NCBI RefSeq assembly: GCF_963678635.1
Contig: NC_087063.1
Location: forward strand, 30,640,599-30,704,598
Source: Symsagittifera roscoffensis
Lineage: Eukaryota; Xenacoelomorpha; Acoela; Convolutidae
Reading direction: 5' to 3'
Length of the DNA: 64,000 bases
Shown: positions 1 to 10,600 of the stretch, one piece after another
How the letters are laid out: each line of letters begins with the position of its first letter
How positions within the stretch are numbered: the first letter of the stretch is position 1
Notes under the pieces: model-generated
What the model was told of the DNA's origin: nothing
Seen by the model: only the letters and a program-made list of their open reading frames with translations
Databases searched by the model: none
Translations under genes and position numbers: made by a program

Positions 1-180
1 GCATCTGGATCTGGTCTGATGCCGTGTCTGTCCACCATCCTTCCCATGTATTTTATCGAGTCCTTGAGTATCTCGCACTTTAACGGTTTGCACTTTAGTC
101 CCGACCTCTTCATGCATGCAAACACCTCGTCTAGTCGCTCGATGTGGTCTTCCAGTGTAGGCGTCGCTATTACTACATGC
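1..180 (-). mobile_element. Ty3/gypsy-type LTR retrotransposon fragment (reverse transcriptase part), cut by the window edge
   Basis: Read on the minus strand, this stretch encodes the part of a Ty3/gypsy reverse transcriptase just after the catalytic aspartates: a segment like 'TLEDHIERLDEVF' followed by the 'LK...KC' and 'MGRMV...GI..DP' motifs. It runs off the left end of the window and abuts a minisatellite on the other side. It is an incomplete fossil; no LTR is visible here. Family assignment rests on motif recognition only. Confidence 0.75.
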
Positions 181-182
181 AT

Positions 183-478
183 GAAGACTACTGTCCCAAG
201 ACTGCCTGTCCCAAGACTGCCTGTCCCAAGACTGCCTGTCGCAAGACTACTGTCCCAAGACTGCCTGTCCCAAGACCACTTCCCAAGACTGCCTGTCCCA
301 ATACAACTGTCCCAAGACTGTCTGTCCCAAGACTGCCTGTCCCAAGACTACTGTCCCAAGACTGCCTGTCCCAAGACTGCCTGTCCCAAGACCACTGTCC
401 CAAGACTGCTGTCCCAAGACTGCCTGTCCCAAGACCACTCTCCCAAGACTGCCGTGTCCCAAGACTGCTGTCCCATGA
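183..478. repeat. 15-bp minisatellite, about 20 copies
   Basis: Tandem array of a unit close to TGTCCCAAGACTGCC, with shorter variants in which CTGCC is replaced by CTAC or CCAC. Long open frames cross the array on both strands only because the unit length is a multiple of three; the resulting repetitive peptides are not credible genes. The array directly abuts the gypsy fragment at the window start. Confidence 0.95.
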
Positions 479-2286
479 CTCTTCGGTACTGTCCCAGTAC
501 TTCTCCACTAAGTGTTGAGACAGTGGGAACTCTTCTCTTTCGTTGTCGGGACTCTTGAACCACTGTACCTGGTGCCACCACTTGAGCTCTAGTAAAAGAT
601 TTTCCCAAAAAATCCAATCTTACTGGCCAAAAGTTAGAATTACCAACTCCCCTGTGTTTATCTCCCTTTTAATGTTTTGATGCAATTTGCAACCCAACTT
701 GTACGGGAATGTCTTGTGTTCACCTGTTTGGTCAAAACCGATTAAAACTTTTTTTAACCAAAAACGTGAAAATTTCAACTGAGAAAAAATAATAAAAACA
801 GAAAGATGAACCCACCTAAAATTCAAAGGTGTCTTGTGTCAACCTTTTGTTAGAAAAATCGTCTGGTACCTGATTGCCACGCGTTCTCCTCCCCCCTGCT
901 AGCAATCTCAAGGGGTATCACAAAAATCGTCTACTTCCGTTCCCCCCACCCGATCCGACTAGGGTACCTACCTTGAATCGATCTTAAATTTGGATTTCGC
1001 TTCTTATAATCAACGCGTGTAAGAATTTAATGTAACTAAATCGACGATGTCGATCAATTAGTTACTCTAATGTGTCCCCCTTTTTACAATTTACAACCGC
1101 CAACCTCTAACCTAACCAGCCCCCCTTCTAACCTCCCCCCTGTTTAGCCCCCCTCTTAGGCCGAAAATTACCTTAAGCGCTGGGTGCTAAACCTCTCAAG
1201 AGAAAACCGTAGAACCTGTTTCCAAGCTCTGCTCAAGTAAAAACGTTCCTCAAAACGATGGGGTTCCGCTTATCCAATTTTACACTTATCTCCTATAATG
1301 TAATGTGGATTTTACGATACCCGATTGAGCAACCAGAACACCCCTGTGTGTCCTCCTCTGGTTGTTTTGATCCCGTGCTGATTGACTCCTTGACGTGTCC
1401 TGCACCTGATCGCCAGCACCACTTTCCCACTTGGCTGGTCACCTGTTCCAGTCAAGTCCCCTAATGGTCCAGCTAAGTCCCTGTGAACCACTTTCCTACT
1501 CGACTGGTCACCTCTTCCAGTTAAGTGTCCAGGTGGTCCAGCTAAGTTGCAAGCTATCTGAAAACCCTTAACAACGCCCCTCATTCGGGCACCTTTTCAA
1601 ATTGCTGAAATGATCGAAACGATCGGTCTTATAAAAACAGTATGGGTATACTTTTTAATTAATATAAAGGTTTGATCCAACTAATCTGGTGTCAAAGTCA
1701 CTGTCATTTTTTTTTGTTTTATTGTTTTTGTTCCTTTTTCTATTCTTTTTCGGTTTTTGTTTCGCTTTTTGTCTTTTGCTCGTTTTGTCGCCTTACTCGG
1801 TTAGCTAAGCCTCGTTCGGAGAGTGTACCAGGAAGTTTTCTCGAGTTTTCTTAAAAAGCCATCACGGTACAACCGGAAGGTTTACACGTTCCCGCTGAAC
1901 CGTACCACCGGTACTCTAGAATGGGCATGTAGCCCGGAGCTGTGTCTAGTAGGTTCGACTCCGTAGTCATGATGTCGTAAAAACACCCAGGAGCGCCATA
2001 AAAATACTATGTAACAGTCGCTTACTTCGGTCACATATGAGGTTAAAGAAAAATAGGCCCTATAACATTTGGTTCAAGAGTCAGGGACACTATCTCTTGT
2101 GTTTTTCTACCTCGAACGGTCGAACCAATTCGGTTCATTTGCGACATGAGACTAAAAACCCATTACAACTTAAAGGCCACTACCAAAATACCCCCCCACT
2201 CTAGAATATAAGAACGTCCCCATAATCAGGTCTCAAAATACCCAAAATACGCGAACGCCGTTAAAAACAGGGTCGGAACCAGGGAG
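479..2286. other. Non-coding DNA with no recognised gene
   Basis: No ORF here resembles a known protein. The part around 880-1180 is C-rich, with several CCCCCC runs. A short tandem duplication lies at 1419-1547. A T-rich stretch at about 1700-1790 gives a low-complexity Phe/Ser frame that I discount. Nothing else could be supported. Confidence 0.5.
1419..1547. repeat. Two-copy tandem repeat, 69-bp period
   Basis: The segment starting CCACTTTCC at 1419 recurs at 1488, with shared blocks CTGGTCACCT, TTCCAGT and GGTCCAGCTAAGT. The copies have diverged at scattered sites, so this is an old local duplication. Confidence 0.8.
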
Positions 2287-2750
2287 TTCAATTCCGGTTG
2301 GTTCCAATTGCGGGGGTTCAATTCCAATTCCTTGTAATTCCATTCCAATTCCAATTCCTGGAGAGACTAAAATTCAATTCCAATTCCTGGCTATTTTCGT
2401 TTATCTCCGGCGAACCACAGTCGAAATGTATTCCTAAGTAAGAACCGGTATCTTTTCGATCTGGAGGTGTAATTTGATGCTTCTGCTGTGTATTGATTGT
2501 ATCGATTTTTATATTGTAATAGTACGATTGATCATGTAATTTTTGTTTGTTTTCAAGCATTTTTACGTTTTTTAAGATTTAGACCGAGTCGTTTTTCAAG
2601 ATATCAGTTTTATTTGCCAGTTTTTGATGTCAATTCCATGTCAATTCCAGCCAAAAATTCAATTCCAATTCCCATTCCCGAAACTGGAATTGACCCCAAT
2701 TCCAATTCCCAATTCCTGTGACCCTGTCAATTCTCAATTCCAACAAAAAT
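2287..2750. repeat. AATTCC hexamer arrays flanking a ~230-bp spacer
   Basis: Two imperfect arrays rich in AATTCC (about 2287-2395 and 2628-2750) lie in the same orientation either side of a spacer without the motif. The layout resembles the paired CCCGAA arrays further right (6757-7466). The Asn/Trp-rich and Pro/Ile-rich peptides the arrays encode are repeat artefacts. Confidence 0.8.
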
Positions 2751-3956
2751 CAAGTACTTGAACTCCCTGGTCGGAACAATCCGTACAGTTACTTTTTATT
2801 GGACAGTGAAACTTTGATCCATTTCCGATGGATCAACCTAAAACTCTCCTTTCCTCAACATAACAATCATAAAACACACTAAAACACACTAGAATAACAA
2901 TCATAAAACACACTAGAAAACTAAATTGAGCACTCAGATATCGGCACACTCGAGAATTGGGACAACTAAATTAATCAGTAGCTCTAGCATTAAGTATAAT
3001 AGCTTGAGAAGTTTGCTATTAATGAATTACAGCAAGGGAAATAAGTTTTGACTCGAGAATTAAGTTTTGGAACTGGACCATTGGGATACCCCAGCTGTCC
3101 ACCTTTCCACTGAGGGTTCACTCTGGTTCACCTCGAATAAATATGTTCTTCTTTTGTAATCACTTCTTCTCCTATTTCAGGACAGAACAGCTCTACTCGC
3201 GTTTGATTTATATCTGGAAATTGCGAATAGCAATTTCTCGCTGTTTTTTTCAATTACTTTCCCGCGATTGTAAATTGGTTGTTCTGATCTTATTTTTCTG
3301 ATATTTTTAGTTGTCGCGAGAAACTTGAGCATGACATGTCCAATTCGAATTTTTGAAAAATTACATTTCACCCCAAAATTACGTAGTTCGTATTCCTCAA
3401 GGTCAAACTTCCAAATATGACCGAATGGAGGTTTCTCCTGCTCATCCAAAACAGAATTGCAAAATAAACAAGGAAATTCACCTGTTCATTACTGAATTAA
3501 TTCAAATCTTCTCACTGTTGCTTGAAATTTTGTCGCAAAGCTAAATTATCCAGGCCAATGATTAACCTCAAAATTTTTTCCTTAAAGTTGAATTTCTTTT
3601 GAGGCTAACGTATGAAGCTTGTGATAAACTTATTAAATAGATTTGTTATGTTTGATGTTTGTGCCTGTATGTGGAGCGCCCTCTGAGGGATTTTAGAGAC
3701 CGGTCTGTCAAGTGGCTTTCTGTGGGGAGGTGGGAAACTGGAACTGGCATGAGGAGTCTGGTGGTGCACCGCTGGACCTACTGAGCTCGGGTGAGATTGT
3801 TCCTTGTTTTTGATTTTTATTTTAAAATTTAAATTAATTTAGTTGTCTTTTTTATTTGCTGATTTGTAAAATTCCCACTAACCGCTTATCATGGGTTAGT
3901 TCAGTCCCTTAAAGTCGAGTCAAAATCCTTTTTTTTTACCTTTATGCTGCGTCAAG
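2751..3956. other. Intergenic DNA, no confident gene
   Basis: A small direct repeat (AACAATCATAAAACACACTA type) lies at about 2862-2925. On the minus strand, 3490-3177 holds an open frame of roughly 100 codons (PCLFCNSVLDEQEKPPFGH...) that reads more like protein than its surroundings, but I recognise no family and see no supporting splice sites. The GC-richer stretch at 3660-3800 lies just upstream of the LINE ORF and could be its 5' UTR. Confidence 0.4.
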
Positions 3957-6556
3957 ATGAGGAAAAACAACAAAGAGTGTACAAGCAAAGATTGCTTAAA
4001 ACCTTCAGGACTGATAAATTGTATTAGATGTGATTGTTGTTCTAGTTGGTATCATATTAGTTGTGTAAATATTTCTCTTAGCGACTCTAAGAAAACCCAA
4101 TGGTTTCAGTGTCCTTTATGCGTTGATGTAAAACCTGTTAATAAAGCAACAATAGGTAATGATTTAGTGCTAGACAACTATGTTAATACAGCCATCTCAA
4201 ATATCCGAGTACTCAAGAGAGTACCAAAAGACTCGCGTGTTCCCTTGGCGGAAAGTCTGTCGGACAAAATAAATGACATCGTCTACAATGTAGAAGATTT
4301 TACAAAATGGCTAATTTTTTTAACTTCGTTCTTGTTTTTTTTTGGAGCAACCGAAAAGAAGTGGACGCAAACATGAGTTTTTTGATAAATAAAAAAATTC
4401 GAGCAAATGACGGGTCACTTCCAAAACCCCATCCCCAAGTTTCAAGCCCGCCTCTGAGTGACCTCGAGCAGAGAATAAAGTTAATAAGTAGTAAGCTCGA
4501 TGAAGGAAATGTAAAGGGAGGAATAAGGCTTGCTGCTTCGGATGACAAAATAGCTCCTTTTTCAACTGATAACTATCAAAAGTTGTTGTCTAAGCACCCG
4601 CAGCGAGCCAAATTTGCAGCTCCAAATCCAGAAAAGTTGGATAGTTTTTTCGTAACCGATTTCGACCTATACAAAGCGATAATGTCCTTTCCAAACGGAT
4701 CAGCAGCAGGTCCTGATAAAATAGTTCCTCAAATTTTTAAAGATCTTGTTAGTAAGTCGAATGGCAGTGCAGGACTTAATTTTCTGAAATCGCTTACTAA
4801 GCTGATAAACCTCATTGGAGATGGCAAAATACCCGAACCACTAAGACCTTTCTTTTTGGCGCAAAGCTTACCGCCCTCATAAAGATAGACGGAGGGTTGA
4901 GACCGATTGCCATAGGCAACACGCTGAGACGTATCGCGTCTAAATGCGCTGGAAGCAAGGCCCTCTCCGAGTAACAAAATTTTTTCGGAAACGTACAGGT
5001 ACGATGCGGCACCAAACGAGGAGCAGAAATAGCTGCGCACTCGTTTCGAAACCTAATTGAACGCGACGACAATCCAAAATGCACTGTTCTTTTAAAACTA
5101 GATTTTAAGAATGCCTTTAACTCTTTAAACAGAGAAACAATGCTGAATCATGTTTTTTCAAATCGCCCCGAATTGTATAATTACACCCATTGCGCGTATG
5201 GTAAACCTAGTTACCTTTTTTACGGAAGCTCTGTCATAATGTCAGAAGACGGAACTCAGCAAGGTGATCCTGAAGCCCCACCACTTTTTGTGGAAACAAT
5301 TCATACACTAGTCAAACAGTTGGAGTCGAAATTAACATCTGGTTTTTAGATGATGGGAATTTAGCCGACGACTATAAGGTAGTACTCCGGGACCTTAAAA
5401 ACATTCTGAAATCGGAACAAATTTACGGCCTGAGCTTAAACACTGAGAAGTGTGAACTTTGTTTTTTGGGACCGACTACTAGTACACAGTATCTACTCAT
5501 CTACTCCTCGACAAAAAAATTAAGGAGCTTGAAAAAATCTCGAATGTCATTGAAAAACTAGACGCCCAGTATGGTTTTTAACTCCTGAAAAATTGCTTTA
5601 GCATGCCAAAACTCCTATATTTTTTGCGTACGAGCCCTTGTTTTTTGCAAAAGATTTTTTGGAACGTTACGATAAATTACTAAGAAATTCGTTATGCAAG
5701 GTCACTAACGTGAAAATGGATGATAACCAGTTTTTACAAGCAGTTCTCCCGGCAGCCAAAGGTGGCTTGGGCGTTTCTTCCGCTCGTCTACTCACTTTAC
5801 CCGCTTTCTTAGCCTCAGCAGTAGGAGCGAAAGATGCCTTGAGTGAAATCTTTGGTTTGGAGCATGTGGATGGAACCTATGATGATGCGCTTAAACGGTG
5901 GTTTGACCTTGGAAAAACTGAAATGGCTCCGGAAAGAGAAATCAAAAAAATTGGACGGAGCCAATTTTTGACAGCGAAATTGCAGACTTGATTTTACGAC
6001 TCGAACCAACGGACGTAAAAAGGTTCAACGCGTTCCAAGATAGATTTGGCTCCCAATGGTTGAACGTCATCCCGTGCAAAAATTTAAGGTTAAAACTGTC
6101 GAACCAACAACTCAGAATTGCGATAGGACTTCGATTAGGATCAAAAATATGCGAACGGCATAAATGTTTGTGCGGAAAAGACGTTACCGAGGATGGCTGG
6201 CATGGTCTTTCTTGCCTCAAAAGTGCAGGGAGATTCTCTAGGCATTCAAACCTGAATGCCCTTATAAAGCAGAGTCTATCATCTACTCACATTCCGTCTG
6301 TTTAACATAACCCCTGGTACGGCTGCCGCTGAAGCGGAAGAGCGAAAAATTGACAAGTATTCAGGGCGCGGCCGGCCCCAGCACAGAAGTTTTTTTGAGC
6401 AAGCTTTGTAAGAACCTAAGCATATGCACTGAGGAACCCAGAGCAGGCAGCTTTTTAAAACAGAGAATCTCCCTGGCAATACAGATTGCGAACGCCGCTT
6501 GCGTACTCGGAACAATAAATGACAAAATAACTTTCGACGAAATTTTTTACTTGTAA
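3957..6556 (+). mobile_element. Degenerate non-LTR retrotransposon (LINE) with PHD-like finger, reverse transcriptase and zinc knuckle
   Basis: The first frame (3957-4376) starts with a PHD-like Cys/His finger (CIRCDCCSSWYH...C...WFQCPLC). The next frame carries the pre-RT and RT start (IRLAASDD, FPNGSAAGPDKI, then GLRPIAIGNTLRR near 4896-4935). RT motifs TQQGDP (5140-5349 frame) and the catalytic FLDDG (5343-5357) follow, then GGLGVSSARLLTLPAFLASA (about 5761-5820), a knuckle CLCGK...HGLSC (about 6165-6215) and a tail FLKQRISLAIQ..NAACVLGT (about 6450-6510). The order matches a widespread invertebrate LINE family that ends in a restriction-like endonuclease; the endonuclease core expected between HIPSV (about 6300) and TAAAEAEER (about 6320) is missing. 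The coding region is spread over at least four frames, so the copy is dead. Exact clade not determined. Confidence 0.85.
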
Positions 6557-6756
6557 CACTTGTATATTATATTATCTCGTGTCGAGTTGCGTGTTCTTAT
6601 TGAAGAAACGTAACCCGTATCGATTTTAATTGAAAAGGACCTAAACACTTGTCATCTTCTTTTATCATTATCACTTCCATATCTAAAAAATTCCAAGGAT
6701 TTTGACTGGAATACATGATGAAGGGACTCATGACCAGGCATTTCGGGACCCGACAT

Positions 6757-6948
6757 TTTTCAAACCCGAAACCCGATTACCCGATAAGCTAAAACCCGAA
6801 CCCGAACCCGACGGTTTCTTCAAACCCGAACCCGAACCCGACATTCATTTCAAACCCGAAACCCGGCCCGAAACCCGGCCCGAAACCCGAAAAAGATCTC
6901 AAAACCCGATTACCCGACCCGATACCCGACATGCCCGATTTTCAGGTA
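6757..6948. repeat. CCCGAA hexamer array 1
   Basis: Imperfect tandem array of AAACCCGAACCCGA-type hexamers, interrupted by short non-repeat words such as GGTTTCTTC. It encodes an ETRPETRPETR-like peptide that is a by-product of the repeat. It is not the TTAGGG telomere repeat. Confidence 0.85.
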
Positions 6949-7348
6949 GATTAAATGGTATGAACGTTGACGCAATAAATTTGATGCGTTTTTAGAGTGT
7001 AACTTTCTCTTACAGTGAACAATAAAAATAGCTGCTGAATAGCAGTGAACAATAAACTAAAAGTATTGCTCTTTTTACATGAAAATACACTTTTGCAACG
7101 AACGCACTTCCGCGCTTCTGTTTTCTTCTTGTCAATGAAACCGCACAGAAACTTGTCTTTCAACTTTGGATTTTTGGTTTCAAATATCCGCCACTCTTCC
7201 TTCATCGTACAATGCAATCGCGTTCAGAAATGAAATAGAAATAAAAATTAAAAAAGTAAAAAACCTCAAACAAAAGAAAAATTGGGAAAGTTTTTGTCGA
7301 AACCGAAAACAGCAAACAAAAGTCGGGTTTTAGAAATCCGACATAATG

Positions 7349-7466
7349 GAATACCCGAACCCGAACCCGAAAATTTGTTGAACCCGAAACCCGACCCGAA
7401 ACCCGAAATTTGTCTCAAAACCCGAAAACCCGACCCGATACCCGAAAACCCGAACCCGAAATGCCT
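7349..7466. repeat. CCCGAA hexamer array 2, upstream of KCMF1
   Basis: The same hexamer family as at 6757-6948, in the same orientation, separated from it by ~400 bp of non-repeat sequence. It ends about 210 bp before the KCMF1 start codon, so it may lie in or near that promoter. Confidence 0.85.
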
Positions 7467-7673
7467 GCTCATGACTGTAACCTCGGTTACTATGATACTT
7501 TTGACCTTCTGATTACCTTTAAAAAAAAAAGAAACGTATGAAAATTCAACATGTTTAATTGAAATATGACCGACTGGCACATTCACAGAAGACGTTATAC
7601 GTTTTGAATTTTCAGAGGAATGATCTATGGTTGATTTCTCTACGTATTTGTGCATGTTTCCAGTAATTGTGAA

Positions 7674-10600
7674 ATGTCCAGACATGAAGGTCGGTTGAAA
7701 TTATTTAAAATGGCATTGGAAGTAATAAATGGTATTTGACATCTGCTCTTTTTAGGGGTTAGCTGCGACTCTTGCATGAGAACCAATTTCAGGGGCAAAA
7801 GGTATAAATGCCTAGTTTGCTATGACTATGATCTGTGTGAAACATGTTACGAATCGAGTCTTCTTTCGGCTACCCGGTCATCGTCGGAAAATAACCGCAG
7901 CAACCATAGTAGTGATCATGCAATGCAGTGCATGCTAACTCAAATGGCATACGGTAAAATTTTGTTTAGATAGATCAATTTCGAAAGTGCGAAAGTGGGA
8001 ATGAACTGACGCAGGGCGTTTTTTTCACACGGTCATCGGTAGAGTTATTTTAGTAATCAAATTTTGCAGCAACAAGTTTTTTCAATTTTCACCTTTTCGA
8101 GAGCGTCTATTAAAAAAGAATTAGAATTTTTTGCTGTGAAGATTTTTTCTTACAATTCTGTGAAACCTTGAGCTTGCTTTTTTTGTGAAAACGGAATTAT
8201 TCTCAGGCTAATAACTAAGCGCGTGACTTAGCTTTGTAAGATCAGGCGTTCGGGTCCTTGCCTTTCAGTTTTTGGCCTAATGATCTTCGTCTCTTTCTTG
8301 TCGGCTTAGTTCTTGTTTTAATGCGACATATTTTGAGAGTTCGCATTTTAAGATTCTTTCTATTTGAAGTTTATTTCACATGCGAGAGCAAATAACCCGT
8401 TATCAGAAACTACACTTTTTCCTGTTGACAATGTCTTACAGACGACAGTTGTGGGGTTCGAGTATCGGCAGGAGCTTGTTTTATGCCAAGTAAATATGTA
8501 TGTGTGTATGAAACCTTGCCTTATTATAAAACCTCAGTGCAGGCCCGTTCTCACCAAGTACAGTCCCGTTATCACTTGATCTAGAGGTAAAGCACGCGGC
8601 TTCGGAAACATAAGGTCTGGAGTTTGAGTTCCGGGATAGTTTTAGAGATTGAGTCTGGGATAGTTTTTACGCTTGCATGTAGCAAGCGTTGTCAAATCGG
8701 AATGTAGACTTTTTTCGGGCTAACAATCAGCTTAACAATATCAGTTGAATCACTCATGATGCTGCGATACAACTCACATGCTCAATTTCATGAAAGTTCA
8801 AATTTAACTACTGGGTTGTTACTAGTTTTTTCTGACATAACAGGTGTCTGCTCAAAGATTGTCGGCCTTGTTTCCGCTTCCTAAGTTTTGTTCAGTTGCT
8901 AATTTGAAAATCAAATGTCTGTCTTGGCGTGTTTGCCTAGAATTTCTGGTTGGAAATTTTTATCACTTGTCAATTCCTACCCATTTTTTTTTAAAAAAAG
9001 GGTATCCATAAAATTACCGACTACATTTTTCTGTGCGTCTTCATTGCCTGATTATATTTCTCGATAGAAGATTTTAATTCTTAAATAGATTGATAAAAGT
9101 TTTTTGACATCGTTTTTTCGGCTAAACGACCTTCTCGTAATACTATCGAGTTTAGTCAACGTTTCGAAGTTTTGTTTCAACGCTAATCTATCTATCTATC
9201 GGTCTATTATTTAATTGGTGTTTCACGTGAGACATGTTTAAGAGATTCCATGTCGATATGTTTAAGAAGTCCCTATGTTGACATATTTAAGCTTTTTCAA
9301 CGCATTATTTTTTCAAGTTTAACGAAAGAATTTTTACACGTTTCAGCTATATCGTATATTGTAATGCTCAAAAAATTTCACTTGGCTCATGTGTGAAAAA
9401 TCGCTATGTTGGTCTGTTAAATGTACAAAACAATGCATGGGTTGAAAGTTGACGTTTTAAACTCTGTTGGAGCGTGAACGCTCTACGTTTTTCCTACATT
9501 CGCAATGATAACTATCAAAAAATTCAGAGTTTATTAAACTAAGTTTAATTTTCTCACCCCTATAATAGGGTGCTGTCAGGGTACACTCAGTGGTTGCAAA
9601 TCTAGTGTCCAAGTTTGACTGCTCTAATACTTATGGTTTTTCAGATATGGCGTTTTTTTATGATTTTTTCTTTTTTTTTTTTCAAAAGTTTAGATGAAAA
9701 AACTTATCGAACTTGAATTTCTCAACCTCATTTTGGGGCGCTATCAGGGTACACTCAGGTGTTGCAAATACTTATGGTTTTCGAGATATGGCGTTTTTTA
9801 TGAGTTTTTAATTTCTTTTTCAGAAACTTAGATATAAAAAAAATAACCGAACTTGAATTTCTCAACCCTTTAGTGGGGTGCTGTCAGAGTACACTCAGGG
9901 GTTGCAAACCTAACGTCCAAGTCTCACTGCTCAATTACTTATGGTTTTCGAGATATGGCATTTTATGATTTTCTCATTTCTTTTTGAAAAACTTAGATGG
10001 AAAAAAACAAGCCGAACTTGAAATTCTCAACCCTATAGTGGAGTGCTGCCGGGGTACATACAAGGGTTGCAACACCGGTATCGAAGTATAACTGCTCAAA
10101 ATTTTTTGTTTTTCGAGATATGGTGTTTTTTATGATTTTTTTCATTTTTTTTCAAAACAATTCAGTTAAAAAAGTAAGTTTTTGAAATTCTCAACTTTTT
10201 AGTCAGGGTGCTTTCTATGTACACTCATGCGTTGCAATCGGGCGTCTAAGTACGACTGCTCTAATCTTTTTGTTTTTCGAGATATAGCGTTTTTTATGAT
10301 TCTTTCATTACTTTTTTTAAAAAACAGATGTAAGTAACCGAAATTAAGTTTCCCAACCCTGTAATGGGGGGCTGTCGGTACGATCAAGGATTGCAAATCT
10401 GGCGTCTAAATATGTTTGCCTAAGTCCTTTCAGTTTTAAGAAATGGGGTTTCTTAAGATGTTTTCATTTTTATGTTTCAAAAAACTTAAATAAAAAAACT
10501 AGCCAAACTTGAAAGTCACAACGCTAAAATAGGGTGCTGTCAGGGTTCACTCAGGAGATGCAAAACTGGCGTCTAAGTATGAGTGCTCAAATTCACTTGG

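Noticed and set aside
19-617. Several long open frames on both strands across 19-617
   Set aside because: They translate the 15-bp minisatellite; the unit length is divisible by three, so all frames stay open without selection.
6757-7466. An interstitial telomere
   Set aside because: The hexamer is CCCGAA (TTCGGG), not TTAGGG or another telomere repeat I know, and it is heavily interrupted.
6702-7685. Pro/Arg/Glu-rich open frames near the CCCGAA arrays, and a minus-strand 139-codon frame over 7266-7685
   Set aside because: They are products of the hexamer repeats and overlap the start of KCMF1 exon 1 on the opposite strand.
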